Part shown: one piece after another, positions 1 through 5,471 of the stretch
Layout of the letters: the number at the start of each line of letters is the position of its first letter
Numbering within the stretch: the stretch's first letter is position 1
NCBI GenBank assembly: GCA_947382445.1
Contig: CANCZH010000098.1
Coordinates: 1 to 5,566 of the forward strand
DNA from: an uncultured Clostridium sp.
Lineage (GTDB): Bacteria > Bacillota_A > Clostridia > TANB77 > CAG-508
Reading direction: 5' to 3'
Length of the DNA: 5,566 nucleotides
The notes under the pieces: generated by a model
Told to the model about the DNA's origin: nothing
The model's database searches: none
The model's input: the letters and a program-made list of their open reading frames with translations, nothing else
Made by a program: the position numbers and the translations under genes

Positions 1-156
1 TGTAACTTCACTTGTATTTTGTATCTCTTCTGTTTTTGCTATCTTTTGTTTTATGCTTTCTATTATTGATATTTCATTAATTTTGCTACAAAATAATATT
101 ATTACTAAAATTAATATTATTACTGTAATTGTTGTCATCTTAAATATCTTTTTCAT
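1..156 (-). CDS. N-terminal fragment of a surface-protein paralog (copy 1), cut by the window edge
   Basis: This is the first 52 codons of a gene that runs off the left edge. It starts at the ATG at 154-156 and has AGGAGG (162-167) 5 nt upstream. The translation begins MKKIFKMTTI, followed by a hydrophobic stretch at about residues 7-23 ending in LFCSK, then a charged segment with KQKIAKTEEIQ. It lines up without gaps with the start of the intact paralog at 3054-5288 (MKKRFKIITI..., LFCSK, RQKIAKTEEIE), with about two thirds of residues the same. I infer a fourth family member with an N-terminal signal anchor and an extracellular body. A lipoprotein is less likely: the residue before Cys23 is Phe, a poor lipobox, and copy 2 lacks the Cys. 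The function of the family is not known to me. Confidence 0.85.
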   Translation of the reverse strand, partial: MKKIFKMTTITVIILILVIILFCSKINEISIIESIKQKIAKTEEIQNTSEVT

Positions 157-228
157 TTGTGCCTCCTATACTTTATTACTCTATTTTTAATATAAGTCAT
201 TAGCTTTTCAAAGTATAGGAATTTTCCC

Positions 229-254
229 TTTATAACATATATGTAATATACATA
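229..254 (-). promoter_or_regulatory. Candidate promoter with palindromic operator for copy 1
   Basis: On the minus strand TGTTATAAA (237 to 229) resembles an extended -10 (TGN-TATAAT, 5/6 in the hexamer). The -35 at the proper distance (ATTTAT, 257-252) is poor. A perfect 6+3+6 palindrome, TATGTA-ATA-TACATA, fills 240-254, just upstream of the -10, which is a plausible operator position. Both elements are identical in the other spacer (5363-5388). An alternative start is TTGAAA (211 to 206) with a weak TAAAAA 16 bp on. The choice between the two is open. Confidence 0.4.
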
Positions 255-288
255 AATAGTTTGCTATGGAACTAAAACTTTTCACTAT

Positions 289-323
289 AAAAAACTTAGA
301 GTTAATTTTTCCACTCTAAGTTT
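289..323 (-). terminator. Rho-independent terminator of copy 2
   Basis: There is a perfect 11-bp stem (313-323 with 292-302, AAACTTAGAGT/ACTCTAAGTTT) and a 10-nt loop. On the minus strand it ends in a run of six T (294 to 289). It begins 18 nt after the stop codon at 341-343. The same hairpin with a slightly different loop follows copy 4 (5424-5458). Confidence 0.85.
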
Positions 324-340
324 CATATATAATATTTAAA

Positions 341-1531
341 TTAATTTGATTTACTTAATAATGTACCTGTACTATCATATGCTTCTATATAATATGTGTA
401 TTTTGTACCATTATCACCTGAACTAGCTGATATATTTATACTATTATTTTCTCCATTTCCATTTATCACAATATTAGGAGCATTAGGTACTTTTTTATCA
501 TTTGCTAAATTATCTACATAACTACTTCTATTAAATTTTTCTTCTAAACTTACAATTGTTTCCCATTCTTCTGCTTTTTCTTCTTTTCTATATATAATAA
601 AATATTTATCAGATATGTCATAACTTGACCAATCAAGTTCAATTGCTCCTTTTCCATTATTAGCAGTTAAATTTACTTCACTTGTTAATACTAATTGTGG
701 AACCTCTACTTCATATACTTTACTTATATTTCCTACTAAATCCTCTGCTACAATATATACATATTTCATATTAGCAATATCATTAATAATTATTTCATCA
801 TCTTTATTAACTTCTATTGCACTATCTGAAACTTCTGGATTTTCTATTTTTTCTCTACTTGCAAAATATCTATATTTTACTACTCCTGAGCCCTCTCCCA
901 ATCCTTCTTTTTCATCATTAGAGTTAATAATCAATTTATTGTTATGAATTTTTGTTTCTAAAATTGTTGGTGCTGTATTATCGATTTTATCAATAACAAT
1001 TTTCTGCATTGACATATTACCAAGACCATCTCTATACAATACAGATAATTCCTTTTGCCTATACACATCTCCCACAAATTCATAATCTCTTGAATACTCT
1101 GTTCCATCAAAATTAGCTAAACTAAAATCTTTAACATCATTAAATGCAATTGATACTTCACCAATTCCATTATCAGTAGCCTTAAAAGTAAAATTCTTTG
1201 ATTTTGCCCAATCACCTAATATCTCTGTATCAGACTTAGGCACAGGAGCAATAGCATCTACATTTGTAATAGTAAAATTCTGCTCTATACTATTCTCACA
1301 AGTATCTGTTATTATCACTTTAAAAGTTCTTCCATTTGTATCGCACTCCAATTCTGGAGTACAAGATATTGAATAATTTTGATTAACTACATTGGCTTTT
1401 CCTTCAAATACTATATTCTCTAAATCATCTATAATTTTAACATTTACTATATTGCAATAATTTTCTATTCCTGTAATTGTTATAGGCTTAGTTCTACTCC
1501 ATTCTGTTAAACTTTCACTACCATTTTCCAT
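341..1531 (-). pseudogene. C-terminal half of frameshifted surface protein (copy 2): Ig-like and FN3-like domains
   Basis: This open frame encodes the Ig-like and fibronectin-like half of the family. From residue 1 (MENGSESLTEW) it aligns end to end with residues 344-744 of the intact paralog at 3054-5288, with roughly four in five residues identical. It contains three beta-sandwich-like units with the bacterial Ig signatures DTCEN, RDGLGN and EDLVGN plus DNTAPTI. An FN3-like part follows (ELDWSSYDISDKYFIIYRKEE ... YTYYIEAYD). The ATG at 1531 has no Shine-Dalgarno sequence and falls inside the aligned region. The same frame stays open upstream and encodes the missing linker (GYIFIRSKTSDF, matching DDYIFIDWEK of copy 3). 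It is therefore not an independent gene but the continuation of 1611-2603 after a frame change. Its high conservation suggests recent breakage, ongoing recombination, or that a full-length product is still made by slippage. Confidence 0.85.
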
Positions 1532-1610
1532 TACTATATTTGAAATACTTGGTCTTACAGTATCTGGTATAAAATCTGATGTTTTTGAACGTATAAAAAT
1601 ATATCCATTA

Positions 1611-2603
1611 TCAATAATTACTTGACAAAAAAATGCTAGTTTTAAGCTTTTCTTGCCATTCTCTTTTAAACTTTGCTGTTGTAACCAGTGTAAATTGAGT
1701 TTTCGTTCCCTCAGTCCATTCTGTTATTTCTTGATTACATATTTCAAAATAAATTTTTAAAGCATCCATATTTCCAAGATAACATGTGCTATTAAATTTT
1801 ACCCAATTTTCCATTTCCATCTTTGTAGTAATTACATAAGTAGATGGTGAATCTGATGTTTTCTCTATCACTTCATCTACAATTTTCCCTATTTCAATAT
1901 AACAATTTTTACAAGTAATTACACCAGTTTCTTGATTGGTAATTGGAACATGATATTTTTTATTACTTGTACAAGTATTACCACATTTTGTACAAGTTCC
2001 AGAAAAATTTTTACAACTTGCTATACTTCCACTAGAATACATACAATTTTCATAATCACCATCATATTTCAAAACTCCATTATCATAATAATTACTATAG
2101 TATATTATATCCTTACAATTCTTACACCTTTTTACATGACCATAAGCATCAGCCCATATTATATAAGTTCCATCCCATACACAAGGTTCCTTATATCTAT
2201 ATGAATATCCACATGAGCATACATTATCATAATAATTTGTAAGATAACATTCTGGTAATGTTTCATCTGCTAATATTCTTGTATAACTATGAGCTACTTC
2301 ATTATATTTTTCGCCACATGATGTACATTCTTCCCAATGTTTATTTTCATCATACATTGTCTTAAAAGTATGTTCGTGCTCTATATTTCCTTTATCTTCT
2401 AAATTAGTAACATCCACTTTAGTAATACCAGATACTGTATAAGTTTCATCTTCTGTTTTTTCAAATTTTTCATTTATCGCTTGTTTAATATATTCTACAA
2501 ATTCAATTTTCTGAACTTTCTCTGAAAATACTACTAAGGCAATAATTGAAATAATAACAATGAAAAAAAATATACCAACTTTCAAAAAAATACTTTTTTT
2601 CAC
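1611..2603 (-). CDS. N-terminal half of frameshifted surface protein (copy 2): membrane anchor and Cys-rich module
   Basis: This frame of 330 codons starts at GTG 2603, chosen because GAAAGGTGG (2611-2619) lies 7 nt upstream and the paralogs start at the same point. It ends at a TGA at 1611-1613, only about 15 codons after the frame breaks. Residues 8-26 are a strongly hydrophobic membrane segment. Residues 75-235 hold the Cys-rich module: HEHTF (76-80), HWEECTSCGEK (C93/C96), CSCGY (C129/C131), CVW, CKNC (C160/C163), CTKC (C204/C207) and CKNC (C231/C234). The pairs match those in copy 3, but overall identity to copy 3 here is well under half, against about 80% in the other half. Translated alone it would give an anchored Cys-rich protein without Ig domains, ending in the unrelated tail LSSNY. 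The product may be exported and surface exposed; the biochemical role is unknown. Confidence 0.85.
   Translation of the reverse strand: MKKSIFLKVGIFFFIVIISIIALVVFSEKVQKIEFVEYIKQAINEKFEKTEDETYTVSGITKVDVTNLEDKGNIEHEHTFKTMYDENKHWEECTSCGEKYNEVAHSYTRILADETLPECYLTNYYDNVCSCGYSYRYKEPCVWDGTYIIWADAYGHVKRCKNCKDIIYYSNYYDNGVLKYDGDYENCMYSSGSIASCKNFSGTCTKCGNTCTSNKKYHVPITNQETGVITCKNCYIEIGKIVDEVIEKTSDSPSTYVITTKMEMENWVKFNSTCYLGNMDALKIYFEICNQEITEWTEGTKTQFTLVTTAKFKREWQEKLKTSIFLSSNY
1627..1633 (-). other. T7 homopolymer at the frameshift point of copy 2
   Basis: The coding strand reads A-TTTTTTT-G here. The upstream frame reads ATT TTT TTG TCA and reaches TGA about 15 nt later. Removing one T gives ATT TTT TGT CAA GTA ATT ATT GAT, which runs open into the conserved Ig-like frame. 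The same result would need a +1 ribosomal shift or transcriptional slippage. Against copy 3, the segment between the conserved Trp (REW/SNW) and YIFI is about 29 nt shorter, so a nearby non-triplet deletion could also be the cause. A homopolymer sequencing error cannot be excluded. Confidence 0.7.
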
Positions 2604-2646
2604 TTAATTACCACCTTTCAAAAATAAAATTTATCCTAACAAATTC

Positions 2647-2675
2647 ATTTTAGCATATAAATTTTATTTTGCCGA
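2647..2675 (-). promoter_or_regulatory. Candidate sigma-A-type promoter of copy 2
   Basis: Read on the minus strand, TCGGCA (2675 to 2670, 4/6 to TTGACA) is followed after 17 bp by TAAAAT (2652 to 2647, 5/6). The -10 is extended by TGC directly upstream. The -35 overlaps the outer three bases of the operator inverted repeat at 2673-2708, so a bound regulator would be expected to affect this promoter. Confidence 0.5.
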
Positions 2676-2708
2676 TATTTATCTTGATATAAATCTAGAT
2701 AAATATCG
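2673..2708. promoter_or_regulatory. Three-box operator candidate (GATAWWWATC x3, 12-bp spacing)
   Basis: The outer arms CGATATTTATCT (2673-2684) and AGATAAATATCG (2697-2708) form a perfect 12-bp inverted repeat. Inside the spacer lies a third related box. GATATTTATC (2674-2683), GATATAAATC (2686-2695) and GATAAATATC (2698-2707) all fit GATAWWWATC and begin exactly 12 bp apart. Regular spacing next to a Cro/C1-type gene is typical of autoregulatory operators. That the neighbouring HTH protein binds here is an inference. Confidence 0.6.
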
Positions 2709-2731
2709 AGCTATTTAAACAATTATTTCCA

Positions 2732-2740
2732 TGATATTAT
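2732..2740 (+). promoter_or_regulatory. Possible extended -10 for the HTH gene
   Basis: TGATATTAT fits TGN-TATAAT with 5/6 in the hexamer (2735-2740). No convincing -35 is present 16-18 bp upstream. Transcription from it would start around 2747, almost on the ribosome binding site, so the leader would be very short. An upstream start inside or near the operator is possible instead. Confidence 0.3.
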
Positions 2741-2746
2741 ATTTGC

Positions 2747-2755
2747 AGAGGTGAT
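2747..2755 (+). promoter_or_regulatory. Ribosome binding site that fixes the HTH gene start at TTG 2760
   Basis: AGAGGTGAT is a long match to the 3' end of 16S rRNA (AGGAGGTGATC type). It covers the in-frame GTG at 2751, which therefore cannot be the start. The next in-frame initiation codon, TTG at 2760-2762, lies 8 nt from the GAGG core, the expected spacing. Confidence 0.75.
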
Positions 2756-2759
2756 AAAG

Positions 2760-3005
2760 TTGGATAATAATATTACTATATTTAAAAACTATGGAAATAT
2801 AAAATTTAATATAAAAGCACTTATGAATGAACAAAATATATCAGTAAATCAAATGTCTAAAAAAACAGGACTCGACAACCGTGTAATACAAAGATATTAT
2901 GATGGAGAAATTGAAAGATGTGATATTGATGTTCTTTCCAAACTATGCTTTATTCTTAGTTGTGAGCTTAATGATATAATGTATTATGAAAAACCAGCTG
3001 GTTAA
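2760..3005 (+). CDS. Small Cro/C1-type helix-turn-helix transcriptional regulator
   Basis: This encodes an 81-residue protein consisting of little more than one XRE-type DNA-binding domain. The pattern is IKALMNEQNISVNQMSKKTG, then LDNRVIQRYYDGE, then IDVLSKLCFILSCELNDIMYY. It matches the compact regulators whose ends read 'L..LC..L.C...D...Y'. Helix 2 is at about residues 29-37 and the recognition helix at about 39-49. No sensor or dimerisation domain follows. The start is taken as TTG 2760 because the upstream GTG (2751) lies inside the Shine-Dalgarno sequence. It is the only plus-strand gene, transcribed divergently from copy 2 across the three-box operator and convergently with copy 3, with a shared terminator. 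Autoregulation and control of copy 2 are likely but inferred. The family assignment is firm; target and signal are unknown. Confidence 0.9.
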   Translation: MDNNITIFKNYGNIKFNIKALMNEQNISVNQMSKKTGLDNRVIQRYYDGEIERCDIDVLSKLCFILSCELNDIMYYEKPAG

Positions 3006-3008
3006 AAT

Positions 3009-3051
3009 AAAAAATGCCTAAAGTCTCTTTCAAAATCTTTAGGCATTTTTT
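3009..3051. terminator. Bidirectional rho-independent terminator shared by HTH gene and copy 3
   Basis: There is a perfect 15-bp inverted repeat, AAAAAATGCCTAAAG (3009-3023) with CTTTAGGCATTTTTT (3037-3051), and a 13-nt loop. The run of six T on the plus strand lies 3 nt after the regulator's stop region. The matching run of six T on the minus strand serves copy 3, whose stop is at 3054-3056. It is unrelated to the hairpin after copies 2 and 4. Confidence 0.9.
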
Positions 3052-3053
3052 AT

Positions 3054-5288
3054 TCAATTATAATATTGTGTATTTGAAATATTTATTAACGTACAAGTAT
3101 TGTCATATGCTTCAATATAATAAGTATACTTACTACCTCTATCACTTGCACTAGCTGATATATTTATACTATTATTTTCTTGATTTCTATTTATAACAAT
3201 ATTAGGATCATTAGGTACTTTTTTATCATTTGCCAAATTATCTATATAACTACTTCCATTAAACTTTTCATCTAAACTTACAATAGTTTTCCATTCTTCT
3301 GCATTTTCTTCTTTTCTATATATTACAAAATATTTATCCTCTATATCATAACTAGACCAATCAAGTTTAACAGCACCTTTTCCATTACTTCCATCTAGCT
3401 GAACTTCACTTGTTAATACTAGCTTTGGAACTTCTACCTCATACACTTTACTTACATTTCCTACATAATCCTCTGCCACAACATACACATATTTTATATT
3501 AGCAATATCATTAATAATTATTTCATCATCTTTATCAACTTCTTTTGCACTATCTGGTATCTCTGGATTTTCTATCTTTTCTCTACTTGTAAAATATCTA
3601 TATTTTACTACTCCTGAGCCTTCTCCTAATCCCTCTTTTTCATCATTAGATTTTATAATTAGTTTATTATTATGAAACTTTGTCTCTAAAATCGTTGGTG
3701 CTGTATTATCAATTTTATCAATAATTATTTTCTGCATTGACGTATTGCCAAGCCCATCTCTATATAATACAGATAACTCTTTTTGCCTATACACATCTCC
3801 CACAAATTCATAATCTCTTGAATATTCAATACCATTAGAATTAGCTAATTGTAAATCTTCAATATCATTAAATGCAATAGATACATTTCCAATACCACCA
3901 TCAGTAGCCTTAAAAGTAAAATTCTTTGACTTAGCCCAATCACCTAATATCTCTGTATCAGACTTAGGTTTAGGAGCAATACTATCTACTTTTGCAATAG
4001 TAAACTCTTGTTCAATACTATTTTCACATGTATCTGTAACTATTACTTTAAAAGTTCTTCCATTTGTGTCACACTCAATCTCTGGTGTACAAGATATTGA
4101 ATAATTATTACCAACTACATTTGCATCACCACTAAAAACTACATTTTCTTCATCATCTACAATTTTTACATTTACTACATCACAATAATTTTCACCACCA
4201 GAAATAAAAATAGGTTTTGTTCTACTCCACTCTGTTAAATCTTCACTACCATCCCCCATCGTTACACTTAAAATTGTTGGTTTTTCCCAATCTATAAATA
4301 TATAATCATCTGTATAAACTTGCATAACTGTATTTTCGCCATTTACATTTACATAAAATTGAACATATGGAATAATTCCTATTTTCCAATTTGATTGCAC
4401 TTTTATTACACTTTCTATAATAATTTCTGTTTCTGCTGAACTTCTACTCATTATTGTCTGGTTACATAACTGTAATCCTGGAGTAGCCCAATTACATATG
4501 TCTCTAAAAGTAGCACCATTTTTTAATGAAATTTTAGTAGTAAATATATATGTACCAATAGAACTCTCAACCTTTTGTATACTTTTAGTACATGTACCAT
4601 AATTTTGGTCACAACCAAGACAAGAAATTTTATCTGTTCCATAAAATCCATATAAAATATGTCCATTATTAAATGAATAAACTCTTTTACATATATTGCA
4701 TGTTCCCGAATTTAAGCAAGTTAAAAGAGTTTCATTAGAAGTATAACATTTTTCGTTTGCCTCACTAATTAAATATACTTGACCACTTCCATATGTATTT
4801 AAATAATATGAATAAGTTATCTGATCATTACAATTTTCACAAACTTTGCTATGTCTATGAGATCCCCAAATATCATACTTTCCTCTCCATACACAAGGTT
4901 TATGTCCAATTTTTGAATACCCACATAAACATGCATCTTTATAAGAATTTCCTTTATAACATGACTCTGTTCCTAAAGACCAAGTTCTTGAAAAAGTATG
5001 AATGTTTTCTTTCTGCTTTTCTTTGCAAATTGTACATTCTTCCCAGTGTACATTTTCATCATACATAGTCTTAAAAGTATGCTTATGTTCCACTATTCCA
5101 CCATCTTCTAAATCAGTAATATCTATTCTTGTAACTTCATTTCCATTTTCTATTTCTTCTGTCTTCGCTATTTTCTGTCTTATATTTTCTATTAATGATA
5201 TCTTGTCTACTTTACTACAAAATAATATTAATATTCCTAAGATCAATATTATGTCTAAAATCGTTATTATCTTAAATCTCTTTTTCAT
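3054..5288 (-). CDS. Membrane-anchored Cys-rich, Ig-like/FN3 surface protein (copy 3, intact)
   Basis: This is the full-length family member, 744 residues. The start is ATG 5286-5288 with AGGAGG 6 nt upstream (5295-5300); the stop is TGA. Domain order: membrane segment at about 6-23; a short charged stalk with RQKIAKTEEIE; a Cys-rich module at about 68-235 with HKHTF, HWEECTIC (C85/C88), CLCGY (C120/C122), CENC (C150/C153), CNIC (C197/C200) and CLGC (C223/C226); a beta-rich linker at 236-335; an Ig-like unit with its own cysteines (C369, C400, C406, C421) at about 336-432; two further Ig-like units at 437-527 and 528-620 (RDGLGN, DNTAPTI, EDYVGN); and an FN3-like C-terminus at about 623-731 (KLDWSSYDIEDKYFVIYRKEE, YTYYIEAYD). 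There is no sortase signal, so anchoring is probably by the uncleaved N-terminal segment. Adhesion or binding at the cell surface is a guess from architecture; I do not recognise a named family. The last residues (INISNTQYYN) differ from the LLSKSN ending of copies 2 and 4. Confidence 0.9.
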   Translation of the reverse strand: MKKRFKIITILDIILILGILILFCSKVDKISLIENIRQKIAKTEEIENGNEVTRIDITDLEDGGIVEHKHTFKTMYDENVHWEECTICKEKQKENIHTFSRTWSLGTESCYKGNSYKDACLCGYSKIGHKPCVWRGKYDIWGSHRHSKVCENCNDQITYSYYLNTYGSGQVYLISEANEKCYTSNETLLTCLNSGTCNICKRVYSFNNGHILYGFYGTDKISCLGCDQNYGTCTKSIQKVESSIGTYIFTTKISLKNGATFRDICNWATPGLQLCNQTIMSRSSAETEIIIESVIKVQSNWKIGIIPYVQFYVNVNGENTVMQVYTDDYIFIDWEKPTILSVTMGDGSEDLTEWSRTKPIFISGGENYCDVVNVKIVDDEENVVFSGDANVVGNNYSISCTPEIECDTNGRTFKVIVTDTCENSIEQEFTIAKVDSIAPKPKSDTEILGDWAKSKNFTFKATDGGIGNVSIAFNDIEDLQLANSNGIEYSRDYEFVGDVYRQKELSVLYRDGLGNTSMQKIIIDKIDNTAPTILETKFHNNKLIIKSNDEKEGLGEGSGVVKYRYFTSREKIENPEIPDSAKEVDKDDEIIINDIANIKYVYVVAEDYVGNVSKVYEVEVPKLVLTSEVQLDGSNGKGAVKLDWSSYDIEDKYFVIYRKEENAEEWKTIVSLDEKFNGSSYIDNLANDKKVPNDPNIVINRNQENNSINISASASDRGSKYTYYIEAYDNTCTLINISNTQYYN

Positions 5289-5362
5289 TAGTTTCCTCCT
5301 AGCTTTTTACTACTATATTTTTAATATAAGTCATTGTTTTCTCAAAGTATAGTAAAATGCTC

Positions 5363-5388
5363 TTTATAACATATATGTAATATACATA
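5363..5388 (-). promoter_or_regulatory. Candidate promoter with palindromic operator for copy 3
   Basis: The minus strand carries TGTTATAAA (5371 to 5363), an extended -10-like element preceded by the perfect palindrome TATGTA-ATA-TACATA (5374-5388). Both are unchanged from the copy 1 promoter region, while flanking bases differ, which suggests selection on these elements. The leader to the ATG would be about 70 nt. No good -35 is seen, and TTGAGA further downstream is an alternative. Confidence 0.4.
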
Positions 5389-5423
5389 AATAGTTTCTAG
5401 GAAGTTAAAATTTTTCATCACAT

Positions 5424-5458
5424 AAAAAACTTAGAGTCCATTTTTACACTCTAAGTTT
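5424..5458 (-). terminator. Rho-independent terminator of copy 4
   Basis: An 11-bp perfect stem (5448-5458 with 5427-5437) and a 10-nt loop are followed on the minus strand by six T (5429 to 5424). It begins 14 nt after the copy 4 stop codon. The stem is identical to that of the copy 2 terminator; only the loop differs. Confidence 0.85.
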
Positions 5459-5471
5459 CATATATAATATT

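Larger units (their letters stand above)
157..340 (-). repeat. Duplicated intergenic spacer, copy A (promoter, leader, terminator)
   Basis: This 184-bp spacer between copy 2 and copy 1 is closely similar along its whole length to the 183-bp spacer at 5289-5471 between copies 4 and 3. Shared blocks, read on the minus strand, are the terminator hairpin, a TATGTATATTACATA palindrome, TGTTATAAAG, CTATACTTTGA and AATGACTTATATTAAAAATA, then AGGAGG. The similarity continues into the coding ends on both sides, so the spacer belongs to a larger duplicated unit. I see no gene in it. Confidence 0.85.
2604..2759. promoter_or_regulatory. Divergent control region between copy 2 and the HTH regulator
   Basis: This short spacer separates the minus-strand start of copy 2 (GTG 2603) from the plus-strand regulator (TTG 2760). 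It contains the copy 2 RBS (2611-2619), a candidate copy 2 promoter (2647-2675), a three-box operator (2673-2708), a weaker regulator promoter (2732-2740) and the regulator RBS (2747-2755). It shows no similarity to the duplicated spacers at 157-340 and 5289-5471, so copy 2 is under different control from copies 1 and 3. Confidence 0.65.
5289..5471 (-). repeat. Duplicated intergenic spacer, copy B (promoter, leader, terminator)
   Basis: This 183-bp spacer between copy 4 and copy 3 is the partner of 157-340, differing by scattered substitutions and a 1-bp length change. The order of elements is identical: hairpin after the upstream gene, TATGTA-ATA-TACATA palindrome, TGTTATAAAG, leader, RBS. 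The first 52 codons downstream and the last 30 codons upstream also match those around 157-340. I see no gene in it. Confidence 0.85.

Noticed and set aside
1531..1531. Independent translation start for the C-terminal half of copy 2
   Set aside because: There is no ribosome binding site upstream of this ATG, and the conserved frame continues upstream of it.
1611..1613. Alternative genetic code (TGA as Trp) as the explanation for the split gene
   Set aside because: Reading through TGA meets TAA in the next codon and remains out of frame with the conserved downstream half; Trp is encoded by TGG throughout.
1932..2204. Plus-strand open frame opposite copy 2
   Set aside because: It is low-complexity, Ile/Thr-rich, has no ribosome binding site and lies entirely antisense to a well-supported coding frame.
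2751..2759. GTG at 2751 as the start of the HTH gene
   Set aside because: It lies inside the Shine-Dalgarno sequence AGAGGTGAT; TTG 2760 has correct spacing.
2992..3003. Perfect 12-bp palindrome AACCAGCTGGTT at the end of the HTH gene
   Set aside because: It overlaps the last codons and stop, is present once, and a palindrome of this size is expected by chance in 5.5 kb.
5217..5219. Lipoprotein reading of copy 3 and copy 1 (Cys at the end of the hydrophobic segment)
   Set aside because: The residue before the Cys is Phe, outside the usual lipobox, and the Cys is absent from copy 2, so a signal anchor fits better.
4793..5352. Two overlapping plus-strand open frames opposite the start of copy 3
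   Set aside because: Both are antisense to the conserved N-terminus and spacer, lack a convincing start signal and have compositions expected from the reverse of Lys/Ile-rich coding DNA.
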